A stretch of DNA of 64,000 nt from Symbiodinium natans (GCA_905221605.1 CAJNDS010002098.1:297374-361373); one strand, 5' to 3'. Positions 42,630 to 55,350 are shown, counted from the first letter of the stretch. A program made the numbers and translations. Notes: a model not told the origin generated them from the letters alone.

Positions 42630-44890
42630 GGCCGCGATCCGACGTGAGCAAGGCCCGAAGACAAGGGGTGGAAATTCAGACGCTCAGGTTGACAGTTTTA
42701 GGAAGTCTAGGGCGTTTGCTTTAGGGCTTACCTAAACGGACCTAAACCTGTCACATAGCCAAAAGTCCATCCTATAACACCTGAGCCCAAAGATCCCGCG
42801 AGCCGCCGAACTCCCAAGCGCGAGAGCCCCGCCAACTAAAGCCTCAATTCTCAGATTCCAGGTGTTCCCTTCCTTGGGGAAAACCCTACACCCTTAAACC
42901 CTAAACCCTAAACCCCAAACCCTAAACCCTTCCCGGTGGAGGGAGGGGGAGCCCAAAGGCCTGAATCTCCTCGGCCTGTCGAGGAGCAGAGAAATTGAGA
43001 GTTGAGTCTGCGTTTGGGGTTGCGGGTGTAGGGTTTAGGGTACAGGGTTCAATGGTGCATGGACGTGGCTGGTCTCCGGAGGATTTTGGGTGGGGCGTGG
43101 AGAGTTTCAGGCTCGAACTTTCTGGAGGGCTGCGAGAACCTATTGGCCAAGATGTCCATTCAGCCCATTCCTGGTTAGCTAGCGGCTGTGAGGGGCTTGG
43201 CTTAGCTTCTGTCTTCCGGATATTTCAGGATGACCGCGGCAGCTGTGTAAGGCTTCGGGAAAGCTTTGAAAAATTTAAGACCAGATTGAGGCTTGTAGGG
43301 GCCCGGAAACCATGAAGCCCTCAGCTCATCGCCGGAACGTGGCGCCCCAAACTTCAAAACCGAACGATCGAAGTACCAGGCTGTTGCAAGATGTAGGGGG
43401 CCCGGCGGCCAGAGCCAGGAGCCGATATCGGAAACATTCGGTTTCAGGGTTTAAGGCTTAGGGTTTAAGGGTTAAGGGTTTAGGGTTTAGGGTCCACATC
43501 CTGAATTCTGAGCCCAACTATGCCTTGATAGCACACGCGTGCACCCAAACTTCAGCCGGCAGCACATGGTCCGACGACGCAGATACTGCTCTATGCGCCT
43601 GGGCTTGAAAGACCCAGAGGAAGCTACTTCAACCCGGTCTACCCGGCGCTGTCTGGACATTAATTCAAACTCAGACACCCAGGGCCTGAAACAGCAGGCC
43701 TCACCACCCTCAAACCCAACCCTGGACAAAATCTACTCACCCATTACCCATTGCTCCCAGTGGCTGTGTGTTTCTTCTTTGCTGCAATTTTCTAACTCTG
43801 GATTTGGCAGCCTATGCCTGCAGATCAATTGCTGCATCATCCCTTCATTCCCCTACCGCTGGCCTCCTGCTCAGGCCCGTTTTGCCTAAACACGGGGCTT
43901 CTAAGACTCAAAAGCCTTTGCTACCCGCTTTCTCAGCATCAGGCATGTGCCGCTGGCGTGCCCCAGCCTGCAGCCTTTGCGAGAGACCCCCACAACTCCA
44001 CAACCCCCGACGCCGAGTTTTTGTTGGTCTCTTGAACTCGCCCCCCGACCTCTGAGGTCAAGCGGCGCAATGCGCCGGGGTCCTAGCTGCTTCTGCTTTC
44101 CAAATTTAAAGCCCTGCCAACACACCCGTGTCGGCTTTTGCTCGGAGAGGCTTCGGCTCTAAGGTCGGAGGCTTAGATGCTTCCCCAGGGGTTGCTATGA
44201 CTGTCAAGGGATAAGGGACAACCCTCTAAGACTTTGAAAACCTCAGAGCTACTCGGGCATCGGCAGAGGAGTCCACCGATGGGGCGAGCTGGGACCTCAG
44301 CGTCTGCGTTTTCAACGCCTACAGCAGTGGACTCCCTCACTGGCACCCTCAGGGATTGAGGCTTTGACGTTGGTGTGCTCAAGGACTTGAGGCGCTTGTT
44401 GAGAGGTGTTAAGGCTTGGGATGGCTTACTGAGTGTTTGTATAGGCCTGAATTGAAAAGTCTCAGTGGAGTTGTTGCTTGGAATGCAGAATGATGCTCAT
44501 GAGGCGACCTTGCTGGAAGAGCTGATCATCACTACTCCGAAGTCACCGGGGACATGAACCGAAAGCTTTGGCTGAACGCCTCTCAACCCCACATGCAAAA
44601 GGCGATGCTATAGGTTTCAGCGGGCGCGGAAGCTGAAAGGTCAAGCCTTGGACTCTGGGACCTGAAGGCTCTCATGCCTTCATGCATTGCAGGTTCTGGT
44701 TACCCTAAACCCTAAACCCTAAACCCTAAATCCTAAACCCTAAACCCTAAACAAACTCCGACAACCCTAAGCTCTACGTCGCACAAGGCTTCTCAAAATG
44801 AAACCTGATGTCCAAACCACTCAAACCGTTAAGTCCCAAGCTCAACTCTTTAATCCCATGGCTCAGTAACTGCAAAATGCCCCTGAGACT
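42630..44890. other. Interval with no certain gene
   Basis: CCCTAAA and TTTAGGG runs lie at about 42890-42930, 43030-43040, 43440-43495 and 44703-44750. A minus-strand frame near 44230-44340 (VGVENADAEVPARPIGG) is a weak exon candidate. Confidence 0.35.
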
Positions 44891-45099
44891 CTCAGACCTT
44901 ACCGCCTCATCTCGTGTCGGACTGAAACTCTCCAGGGGCTTTCCAAGTCGAATAGAGGGGGCCTTAATAATTGGAATAGAGTTATTTTAGAGTTATTACA
45001 GCTAGGGACCAGAAAGGAACTACTCGTAGTACTTATTCCGACCCCATAGTCTAAGCACGCATTGCAGCCAGAAGGCCCCTCGGCAGACTTCTGGCTTTC

Positions 45100-45366
45100 C
45101 CGACCAGAGTTGGGCAAGATCTCCTGCTTCTGCTCGGGTGGCTGAAGTTGCTGGAGCTGCTGATGCTGCTGCTGCAGCTGAAGCTGCTGCTGCTGCTGCT
45201 GAAGCAGCAGCTGCTGTTGCTGCTGCTGCTGTTGCAATTGCTGCTGCTGCAACTGCTGCTGTTGCAATTGCTGCTGTTGCATTTGCTGCTGCTTAGATGT
45301 CTGTTGCTGCTGCTGCTCCTTTTGCTGCTGCTGCTTTTCTCGCTTCTTTTGGTGGTGCCTTGGCAT
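45100..45366 (-). CDS. Polyglutamine-rich N-terminal frame
   Basis: From an ATG at 45366 the minus strand reads MPRHHQKKREK, then some 75 residues of Gln with regularly spaced Leu (QQQQL, a 15-bp period) and ends QPPEQKQ before a possible GA donor. Poly-Gln stretches occur in many regulators. The repeat may equally be a (CAG)n expansion that happens to be open in three frames; the plus-strand frame is poly-Leu. No domain is recognised. Confidence 0.35.
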
Positions 45367-46333
45367 GGAGAAAGTCGCGGTGGATGGGGCGAGAATCCTA
45401 GCCAGTCAAACTGCCGCAGGTAACTCAGTCAGTCTAAATTCTCTGCTACCACTCAGAACAAAGGTTCTTCAGAGAGTGTTGCCGGGTTACGCAGGGCTCC
45501 GTCTACAGGCTTTCCAGGGTTTGACATCCTTCTTTGCCCAAGGCTTCGAACTCCAAGCATACCCCTGCCGCCTGACCATACAGACTTTCCCAAAACCCTT
45601 GTAACCCTAAAGGTTCAACTGCTTCCTTGACCCTTCTGGTGTTCGTCTGGCTCAGACGGAGAATTTTGATGCACGATGATGGCTGCGGACAGGTTGGCTA
45701 CGAGGTATTTCGCAAAAGCACTTCTGCCCGACTCGGGTGTCAGGGATCCCGGCGCTCTTCTTTCGAGGTTCGGAAGCGGCTTTACGGTTCAGGGGTTGTT
45801 TTGGGTTTGGGGCTTCAGGTTACCAGTTCCAGGTTCTTGAAGTTCCATCACTCGGGCTTGTGATTTCACAGTTGATCATGATACGCCTTCTGTTCATCTT
45901 AGACAAAGACTGAAACAAGTGTGACGGCTGCAATCAGCGCTTCGTTGTGTCAAACAGTTGGCGCGTAGGTGGTTGTGTCGGTTCGTGTGTCATTTTAGAA
46001 AGCTCGAGGTTATGGCTTGTTCCCTGTGTGGGCTCGACAAACGTCGGGTGTTTCTCTAGTCAGTCCCTGGCGATCGCAGGGGGAACCCGAGCATCTCTAC
46101 CAAATTTCGCAAGCTGATGTCATCAACACTTTGAACTACAATTTGTGGTCGGCAAAGAACAGGCACTTTAGAGAGAGTCTGCACTTAGTTCACTTGTTGC
46201 TGGATCGAAAGCCTTGCATTTCTTGAAGCTGGTTCTTCCAATGCCGAAATGGCAGGGTAAGACTGAATTCAGCTGTTCGGCATGTGCCAACCATGGTTTG
46301 ACACCGGGGGACGTTCTCGGGTTGATAGCAACG

Positions 46334-47426
46334 CTCTTGCAGGAGAAGAGTTTTTCCTTGCATGGACTTCCATTTGGCAGCGGGATGAACCTGGTGCGCA
46401 AGTTTGGGATGATGCCGTAAGGGTCCTCAACACTTTGCTTGGCCTACTCTTCAATGCATAGCTGCTGTAGCTCTTTCAGTAGATTCGTTCAGGTCAGCAT
46501 TGCGCAGCATAAAGCCAAAAGCGATGCGGGGTGCAGATACTTTCACAACACTTGTACCGACGCCTTTGGTAAGCCGACATCCTCACACGTAAAGCTCAGG
46601 ATGCTCTTGGTAGCTACTAGGCCTGGTCAAGACCTTCTGAGGAGCAGACTCATCCCACTGCTTGACAATCTCTTTGAAACACTTATAATCAACCAAGTCC
46701 TGGCAGATGAAGCGGACAAACCTACAAGAGCCAGTGCCATAAATACTATTACTATGACTAGGCGCACTTCTGACAGCCGCAAAGATCCCTGATGTCCTTG
46801 TCTTCCCCAGCAAAGTTGCGAAAGACTCGTGTGTACCACTCGTCCTGGTGACCCCGTGTTTTTGTGCTTGGGCATCTCGGCTTTGGATGGTTTCTTGTTC
46901 TGATCCTGGAGGTTTTAAGAATTTCGCTGTTTTACGCTGCTGGCTTGCAGATGCAGCTGTGACCGGTATGCTCTGCGGCTCATTTCCATGCATGTTCCCT
47001 TCCACACATACTTCTGCGAGAGACAGCAAGAGCGGTACGGCGGTTGACCATCTGCGCCAAAGAACGAAGTGGCTTCACGAGTTCTCAGCTTGCCGGTGCC
47101 AGTGCTCAGCGCAATCCCTAAGCCCAAAGCCATGCCTCAGATGGCTTTCTTCGGACATGGACCGTGGTCAAAAACCCTTCCACGCTGAGGTCACCAAAAA
47201 TGGTCCTTGGGCATCGGAAGGTCTCCCAGCTGCTGGAAGACCATCATGAGGCCCGTCTTGTTCTGGCCTTGCTTGCTGCTGCACTACATCAGGGGCTGAG
47301 GGTTGTTCCGGTGTAGAAGTGGAATCCCTTAAACCAAAGGGTTTCAGGTAACCATGCCAGCTCATCCGGCTACTCCTGCAAGTTTTGCAACAGCCGATGT
47401 CTTCGCAGTAGAATGCCCTCCAATAC
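46334..47426 (-). CDS. Unrecognised cysteine-rich multi-exon gene
   Basis: At least six short stretches on the minus strand have exon-like edges: 47376-47426 (YWRAFYCEDIGCCKTC; TAG acceptor, GA donor), about 47206-47262 (NKTGLMMVFQQLGDLPMPK), about 46982-47051 (GQPPYRSCCLSQKYVWKGTC), 46788-46844 (DEWYTRVFRNFAGEDKDIR; CAG acceptor, GA donor), about 46640-46721 (FVRFICQDLVDYKCFKEIVK) and about 46334-46390 (FIPLPNGSPCKEKLFSCKS). Paired cysteines suggest metal binding or disulphides. Not all phases were reconciled. I recognise no family. It agrees in strand with the kinase. Confidence 0.5.
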
Positions 47427-48240
47427 CTAAGTGATCCCAGGTGCCGAACATGATGCTGCTTAGGGCCAACTGACGGGGCTACGGGAGTTTTTTTGTGCAC
47501 TGCTGATTAGCAGTGCGAAGTGCCGTGCCACGTTCCGAAGACATCAGCGGGACCCGCACAGCATGCCCCACAGCCCCGCAACTTCACATTTCAGAGGCTC
47601 ACTCCTCAGAACACCTTTCGCGAACCCTCCATGCACTGACCCTTGAGCCACACCCCCGAGAGCTCACAGAGTAAAGCCCCGCAACAAAAGACCCGAAGCC
47701 CAAACTCCCGCCAGTGAAGCAGCTCCTTGCTCAGGCCCAAGCTACAATCTAGGTGGCCCGTCCTGCGCCAGATGGAATTTCGGCAAGAGGCACTCTGCTT
47801 CAGGCTTCGCCCCGCCTAAACTCTAAACCCTAAACCCTACAAACCCAAAACCCTACACGCCCCCCCTCCCTGCAGTCCTGAGAGCATCTACGAAGTCGAA
47901 GGCCTCTGTCAGGCTTAGGGCTCTCGGGGTGCTGGACATTTCAGAGGTGCTTCGGTGCTTCAAGACGAGGTGCCAGACCTTTCTAAGGTTCACGGGTGAA
48001 CAAACAAGACAAAAGGTCGTAACAAGGGCAACTTTTTCTCCATCGCCAATGAGCATTAGAATGCGTGCCAAGTACTTATTTATGAATTGGGCCGTGAGGA
48101 TCAAACAACAGCAACTTCATAGGATGGCAAGTGAAATGCAATAACCTACCGGCTCTGACCTAAATCTGTTGCTCTGAGTATGCCGGAAATTCTGGCTGGC
48201 TTTCAACTATGAGCATACTTCGAACATACCAAAATGCAAC
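47427..48240. other. No recognised gene
   Basis: A short CCCTAAA run lies at about 47822-47860; nothing else can be supported. Confidence 0.4.
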
Positions 48241-48249
48241 AGTCACACA

Positions 48250-48530
48250 ACAATGTCGAATAAGACTGCCAAGCAATCCTTAATTTGGGGTCCCCTGCTA
48301 TATTAACCCATTCATAATCAGGGCCCATGGTTTCAACCTTAGATTTTAACTGGTGGAGGGCATTCTCTTACAATTCTATTGTTAAAAGTTTTAGATGGAA
48401 TGACAGTATGAATAGCAAATGATATTAACTCTTGGCATTTAATACTCTTTATTTGGTTTTTTGGAATGGATTTCATTTGCAAACTAAATAACATTATAAT
48501 CGAGTTTTTATAAGTAAATTAATAAATGCG
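48250..48530. other. AT-rich island, possibly organelle-derived
   Basis: About 280 bp of markedly AT-rich, non-microsatellite sequence with abrupt edges, resembling in composition the cob/cox1 insert at 30600-31100. One plus-strand frame is open apart from one TGA over about 50 codons and hydrophobic, but I could not match it to cob, cox1, cox3 or a rRNA fragment. Confidence 0.3.
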
Positions 48531-48839
48531 GGACCGAGGCTGGGAACTTGGGGGCTCGGAAAGTCGGACTTGGGGGTTGCGTAGGGTTTGGCCAGGGCGG
48601 CTCGGTGCTTCAGGACTTGAGGGCTCATGAGTTCAGTCGAGTTCCAGGATTGAGAACTGAGGTTGTTCCACCAGCCAACATATCGAACCCCCGCTGAACC
48701 CCAAATCCGAAACACCCCCCCCCCCCCCAAATCCCCAATCCCCTCAACCAGAGGATGATATGAACGCGGGTGCGCCTGCTTGCACAGGGTCGACCTTCGC
48801 GATGCCCTCTCGGCACCCTGAGTCATCATTTTTCTCACA

Positions 48840-49080
48840 TATACATACACTCATATTATCAGTTATGTATGTAAATATAAACAAATACATAAATGAAAAA
48901 GTAACAAATGAATGAATAAATAAAAACAAACATATATATATATATATACACACGTTCTGTAGCATGTTTTTAATTATATTACATAAAATGAATAAACAAA
49001 TAAATAGATATATTAAATAATTAATTAAAGAAATAAATAAATATAAATATAAATATGTATATATATATATATATATATTT
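48840..49080. repeat. AT-rich microsatellite block 1
   Basis: (AT)n runs near 48930 and 49060 with AATA/AAAT words between them. Confidence 0.85.
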
Positions 49081-49411
49081 ACAAAACCTTTTCTTTAGCT
49101 GCTTAGAACCAGCTGGGCATGGTCTGTCGTGGCTTCCTGTTCTGGCTCGGCAGCTGCAACCTGCTTTTCGCCTTTACCCAACAAGTTTAGGCAATAAGAC
49201 ATTCAGATTTGCAGTTCAGGGTTTAGGGTTTAGGGGGTTGAGGGTTTAGGGGGTTTAGAGTTGCGGGTTCAGGGCCTCAAGGAATGCTAAGCCTAACACC
49301 AGTCACACTGCAAACCTCCAAAGAGCAAGGAAAGTCCGAAAGCCGGCATATCCCTGAGGCCGAACCGCAGGTTCAAAGCCAAAATCTCCGGCTGCCAAGT
49401 CAACCGTAATG

Positions 49412-49670
49412 TTATATATATATATGTATGTATATACTGATCTATTTATTTATTCATCTATTCATTTTGAGTGTGAATAATGAATAAACAAGTAAATAAA
49501 AATAAATAAGTAAATAGATAAATATATATATATATATTATTACATTATTATTATTGTTATTATTATTATCATTACTATTAATTATAAATTATTATTATTA
49601 CTACTACTATTTTAAATTTTTTAATATTATTATTATTACTATTATTATTACTATTAGAACATTTATGTAC
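49412..49670. repeat. AT-rich microsatellite block 2
   Basis: (AT)n, AATA and ATT trinucleotide runs. It resembles block 1. Confidence 0.85.
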
Positions 49671-50555
49671 ACATGAACTCCCTGAAACTCAGCCTTTGCC
49701 GAGTTCACCGCCGGGGCATTGGACGCGAACGTCATGGTCGAGGGCCTCGGGGTGGGGGGGACACTAAGTCACTAAGCAAGCCTTAGCAGCTTAACAGCTT
49801 CTCAGCCGACTATCTCACCCATGCTACACTCTGCTCGCCAAAAGCAGCGAGTGCACCCTAAACCCCAAACCCTAAACCCCATAAACCCTATGCCTAGGAG
49901 TGGCCGCCCAAGTTTGTCAGAGTATAAAGCCCACCAAACGGGGCCCGGGCATGTGAGGCAGCAGGCCGCTGCTCACCTGAATTTTGTAGAGAGCTCGGGG
50001 GGGTCGCCTCTAATCGGGTATGCCTGGCTTTGGGGAGTAGCTGGTAAAGAGCAGGGTTTGGGGAGGCGGATTCCGTTTGCAGCACCTCTGTGTCTGTGGA
50101 AGGCTGCGTTGCGCAGTACTTCTTGCGCGCCACCCCGTGCTCCCTCAAGCCTACGTCTCAAGGCACTGACCGAGCAGCGTGACAAGGATTACGAGGGATC
50201 TTCGCAATTCCAAGAGCATCCAGGCAATACTTATTACACGGTGGTGATCAGAAGCCATCATAGAGCCAAAGCCGCAGTAAATTCAGGGAGGGAGGTTCAT
50301 TCCACAGCATGCCCTTATGCAATCCTTCTGCACAAATCTCAGGCCCCCTGAAGTCCAGACGTCCATTCCGAAGTCCATGCCCCCCTTGACTCAAGGGCCC
50401 CGAGCGCCTCAAACCACCTCTTTTCTTCCCTCACCTGTTTTTCCGGGTAGCAAACTTCTGGGGTGGGACCTGGCAAGCCGGAACCGGTATGCCGTCCCTC
50501 TCTGCCAAAGAGAGACAGTTCCAGGGTTTCGGATGCCCAACCCATGAAGCCTTAA

Positions 50556-50665
50556 CTACTAGTTGCTTAAGAAACCAGACAAAATAAACATATTCTTCCT
50601 TATTAAGGGTAATATAGGGATTACAATTCTTTTATTCTTTTTTGGGGTTCTTAAGCAAGTGGTAG
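50556..50665. mobile_element. Small foldback element, family A, copy 3
   Basis: 110 bp with ends CTACTAGTTGCTTAAGAA and the mirror of CTACCACTTGCTTAAGAACC, AT-rich inside. TTAA stands on both sides (50552-50555, 50666-50669), a possible target duplication. Confidence 0.7.
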
Positions 50666-51441
50666 TTAACCCGAGGCCCCGGCGTCCAGGGAGGTGGACG
50701 AGCCTGCTGCGCTGGATAAGGCTGAGACCTGCACCACCGGCGGAGGCCCGTGCAGTTTAGGGTTTAGTGTTTAGGGCCTTAGGGTTTAGGGTTTAGGGTC
50801 TAGGGCTGAAGGTCCGGAGCTGATGGGGTGATCCTGTGCCACTCTTGTCACTGTGGATGGTGCTCACAAAAAGACGAAAGTGGAAGGGAAGAGTCTGTAA
50901 GGATCGAAGAGCGAATGAATGCTTAAAACCAGAACGCCAACCCTACAACCCGCAACTGAAGCGCCTGCGCTGGGGCGGGCCGACCAGGACCAGCATGGAA
51001 GGTGAAAGGCCCTGGATGACGCTTGGAGGCGCTTGAGGCGGTTGAGTCTGAGGCTTCAGGTTTAGGTTTGGGGCCTGAGATGTAGTTTCGAGCTTCCAAA
51101 CTTAAGTCAGAAGGGAAAGCGGACTCTGCCTACCCCTCCGCTACCCGTTTGAACAAAGCTGGTGGTTACGCCTTTGTTCAGTACTGCATAGCATGGGCAA
51201 ACTCCAGGCGCCCCTCTTAGGCGGACATGGCAGCTGAAGGCCAGGTTCGACTCTCAACTCTCACGTTGATGAGCAGCACGTCAGTGCCAAGGTCGGTTTC
51301 GCTCCGGGTCTTACACCTGCACATACCTGCACTGCCTGTGTAGAGTGGCTCTGGGCCGTCGTGCGGAAGGGAAGAACAGCAGCAACCAGTCGTCTAGAAC
51401 AGTCCCGGCAACTGGCACGCCCTGCCTTGAATCCTCAACCT

Positions 51442-51542
51442 TGGGATGTTCCCCCGCATACTAACAGTCCTTAGTAGGGATGATCGCACTCCCCATTAAT
51501 CATTCCTTTTAGGGACTGTTACAGTGTAAGGGGGAAAATCCC
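51442..51542. mobile_element. Foldback element, family B, copy 2
   Basis: Left end GGGATGTTCCCCC...AACAGTCC, right end GGACTGTTACAG...GGGGGAAAATCCC, together an inverted repeat of about 35 bp with a few mismatches. About 100 bp, non-coding. Confidence 0.6.
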
Positions 51543-51575
51543 AACCTCAACCTCAATCTCAGAGGCGTATACGCC

Positions 51576-51808
51576 CTGAAACCCTAAACCCTAAACCCTA
51601 AACCCGAAACCCTAAACCCTAGACCCTAAACCCTAAACCCTAAACCTTTGTGCGGTTCGGGCCTTGGCTGAGGATCGCCCCCGGCTGCGAGTAGGGAGCC
51701 GGTGAGGTCAAGCCTCCGAGGATCCCCCGAAAACTCTAAACCCTAAAACCCAAAACCCTAAACCCTAAACCCTAAGCCCTAAACCCTAAACCCTAAACCC
51801 TAAACAAG
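51576..51808. repeat. Two CCCTAAA blocks
   Basis: Arrays at about 51582-51644 and 51735-51805, with variants CCCGAAA, CCCTAGA and CCCTAAG. Confidence 0.9.
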
Positions 51809-52059
51809 CGACTCTTTGAAGTTTGCGAGAAGAGAGGGCTGAGACCATTTTAGAGGCCGAGCCTAAACTTCCATGGCTTCGGGCTTTTCTCAGGTTCGGC
51901 GGTTTTGGGTTTTGACCGAGTTCGGGGGTTGAGTCGCTTTGAGTCGGGTTTGAGTCGGTTCCAGTGCCAGCTTCGCGGGATCGGGAGCAGTCCCGGGTTT
52001 GTTCCGGGTATGTGAACTCTCTCTTGCTCCGGTCTAAGAGGCTGGGGATGCAAGCTTGG

Positions 52060-52374
52060 CTCGCGACTCGTAGGAGACATCACAAGCCATGCTACGTCTG
52101 CTAAGTTGTCTGCTTGCTGTTGGGAGAGTGGGCTTCGGGCTCCAGAGGCTTCAGTGGAAGCAATCTGCACGTGAAGACTAAACCACCTGAAAAGTACGTC
52201 TTGCAACCTCTCTTCAAGAGCCCTCCGGAGGGATTTGGGTGGTTTGGGGTCCGTGCGTTCGGACAGGTGCTCACTCAGCACCTCAGCCCGTAAAACGTAA
52301 AACCCATGTCTGCCCTTTCGGCCTATGAAGCCGGCAGCCGTCGAGGGCACGGGCTGCTGCGCAAACTGCCTCAA
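52060..52374 (-). CDS. Possible long exon of an unrecognised gene
   Basis: The minus strand reads LRQFAQQPVPSTAAGFIGRK then GRHGFYVLRAEVLSEHLSER, and later ALEERLQDVLFRWFSLHVQ. The first 100 or so residues have a natural composition; after about 52060 the frame runs into Pro/Arg-rich, chance-like sequence. A companion stretch lies at 52640-52746 (ending KAEELAAMLQ before GTCTTC, a GT donor). No domain known. Confidence 0.35.
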
Positions 52375-52639
52375 GCTTCACTCAGGCTGAGGGTGGGGTG
52401 AAGAGTCTTGGGGGCATTGGCAGGACTGTATGGAGGGCCCCGAGTGAGGATCAGGTTCATGGAGTCCCAGATCTCTGAAATGCGGGGCTCTGGAGTAGGA
52501 GCTGCCCAATCCACCGAAACCCAACCTCCAAACCTTTCCAGACTGCATTTCTTCGCTGAGGATGTTTGGAGCGATGCCATCAGAAGCCATCAAGCCACGG
52601 AAGCCAGGCAACAAGTGTGAGTGATGCTCGGGCTTAGGG

Positions 52640-52746
52640 TAAGTAAATGAGGAGCAGGACTGGTTTGTCAAGAAGACCTGAAGCATTGCAGCCAGCTCCT
52701 CGGCTTTTACGGCTCTAGTTCGGGGCCGTGCGGGAAAGGAGAACAT
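52640..52746 (-). CDS. Possible first exon of the 52-kb gene
   Basis: An ATG at 52746 on the minus strand opens MFSFPARPRTRAVKAEELAA, ending at MLQ before a GT donor. It may precede the exon at 52060-52374. Confidence 0.3.
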
Positions 52747-55289
52747 ATCTTGGTTTTCATTTCAGGGCTCAGCGTGCGAGGACACACTGTAGCCGGTTTG
52801 TTGTGCAAATCGCCTCAGTTTTTTCCGAAGCCCAATCGCATCTTCCTGACCCGTGAATTATAGGGGTTTAGAGTTTTCACAAGGGTTCAGGGTTTAGGGT
52901 TCCCAAACCCAAGAAAAAGCGTGTTTTCAAAGGAGCGGACTGCTGGTATGGCATGGGCTGCGCTATGCCGCTCCACTGGCTGCTACCAGCGGCCTTTGCG
53001 TGATCGCTGCCGAAAGATGCTAGGGCTTTGGCGCATCTATAGCTACCATGCAGCGCTGGGTGCATGGAGAGAGTTCGCTCCAGCAAAACTGTTGAAGTAC
53101 ATAAATGCCCAAGCTTCCAGGGGCAAAGAACTCGAATGTGCTTCGAATCATCTGAGAAACCAAGAGAGCCGACGAGCTCTCAAACCCAGCAGCAAAATGG
53201 CAAAATCCCATACTCCCCTTAGTGCCCTAACCCTCAACCCTCAACCCTCAACCCTAAACCCTAAACCCCTCCTGAAAGAACCCCCGTTCGGCGGAGCGGC
53301 GAGAGATCCCTGGTCAGGTGCTGTGAAGCCCCCGATCCTGGGTCTCGGTCTGGAATACGTGCTGGGATGTGTTGGGTCTTCCGGTGTAGGGTTTAGGGTC
53401 TAGGGTTTAGGGTCTACGGATGCGTTTGGGTCAGGGCTGCAGGGAGGAGAGACTTAGCAGGTACAACCCACAAAGGGGGTTTTATTACTAGAGTTTTCCT
53501 CGCGTGTCACGGTGTCACGCCTGCGGATACTTCGTGAGGATGCCGCTTGGTTGACAAAACGTAAAGCTTCGGAAGACTAGCATGTCAAAAGCAATGCGGG
53601 CAGCATAGGTGATCGTGACAAACGGACGCACTGGCAGCATTCGCGTTGCCGTGTTTGGTGTACGCATGCGCAGTCATGCGCAAACAGGTGGATGCACTGG
53701 TAGCAGTTGCCATGGTGCATGTCATGGCTTAAGGTGCATGGATGGCTTGCGAGGTAGATGCTCTCATGCGCACGGAGCCGGAGATTACAGCTTTTGTGCC
53801 ATGCTCACTGCGGCTTTTCCTTGAGAATTCGACAGCCACACCGGATGCTCTAGAACACACGTCTCAAGCATTTTGACGAGCATTTGGGCACTCCAAGGAT
53901 ACTCCGCAGGCAGGCGCTTCAGAAATACTCTACGGAAGTCTTTGCTGGATTGTCTGGGCATGGCACTTCAGGGAGGGGATTCTCTGGGGGGCAGGCACTG
54001 TAGGGATATATGCAACTCCAGGGTTAGACCCGGGCGAGGAGAATACCTGAATCACAATCTAGCAACCTGGTCAGCAACAACTTAACTTAAGTGCATGGAA
54101 ACCTTGTCTGCGCTCCTTTCAAGCTCCCCCCGCAACTACTTACCAACCAAACAGGGGCTCTGCATCTGAGATGCTGGTGCAAGATTCGGGCTTGTTGCAT
54201 GAGACACACACACACACACACAAAGCAAAGATGTTCGTCATCTTGAGTCGTAACCTTGCGGAGACATAGCTGGTTGATGCTTGCTTGCTTGTTGTTTGGA
54301 TTGTGTTTGGTGATTTTCCCTTTCCAGGTGCTCACGTGTTGCTTCATAGGGTCGCTGATTCGGGAACTCCAGCTACACGAGGCCTCGTGCGGCTAACAAG
54401 CCATCATGTGTGGCTGGCTTCTTAACATGTGCAAAGCATCCACGGGGCACCCCAAAGCGGCGATGCCCCCCCCCCCCCCCCCCCCCCGCTCGTGCGTGCG
54501 TGCGTGCGTGGGCGCGCGCACGGGCTTCAGGGTCCACGGTATAGCGATTGGCAAGGCTCTGGAAGTTCTCTGCCATCTGCTGATGCACCGCAATGGCTTC
54601 TGCGGAAAGCAGCTGCTGCCTGCCAAGAAGCAAGGGTGGGGGGGGCTAAGGCTTAGAGAGGCCTAGAGGCACCGAACCGGAGGCTCCGAGGCCGAAGAGC
54701 AACAAAAGGTCCCGGCGTCCCGGCAAAGGCACTGAAACTGGGGAAAATTCCAACCGACCTCTCGTTCCTAGTCTTCGCCGACCAAGAACGAATGAAGCCT
54801 GAAGGGCGGGGGGTGACTAGGTAGGCCCTATAGAGCCTGAACCTAAACCCTAAACCCTAAACTCCACCCAAAACGGCCTCGGGCCGGGCGCCAGCGCCCC
54901 ACAGGGCAAAGCCGGCGCCGCGGCGCCAAAGGGCGCCTCGGAGGCTCCGAGATGGGCTTTGAAGGCAGAGGTTTAGGGTTTGGGGTTTGGGGTTTAGGGT
55001 TTGGAGCCTGGGGTTTTAAGGGTTAAAGGTTAAGGGTTTTAGGGGCTCAAGCTTCGGGGGTTCTAGAAATGCTTCTGTGGCCGTGAATGGTGCCTATGTC
55101 TTTGATCAGGGATAAGATGGGGTTGAACCCGGGCATGAGGGTATAAAGTTTAGGGTATGCGAAGAGGTCGGATGGCGAGTTGGTGGTTTCGATCTTGCGA
55201 CGCTATTTGGGAAGGCGAAAAGCTTTGTCCCTCTCGTGCTTCGTAGATTCTGTGATGTGGGAAGGGGCTACAAAGCTATGTACTTCTAA

Positions 55290-55350
55290 CCCTAAACCCT
55301 AAACCCTAAACCCTAAACCCTAAACCCTAAACCCTAAACCCTAAACCCTA
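55290..55350. repeat. Internal telomere-type array, about 9 x CCCTAAA
   Basis: Perfect tandem CCCTAAA units. Confidence 0.95.
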
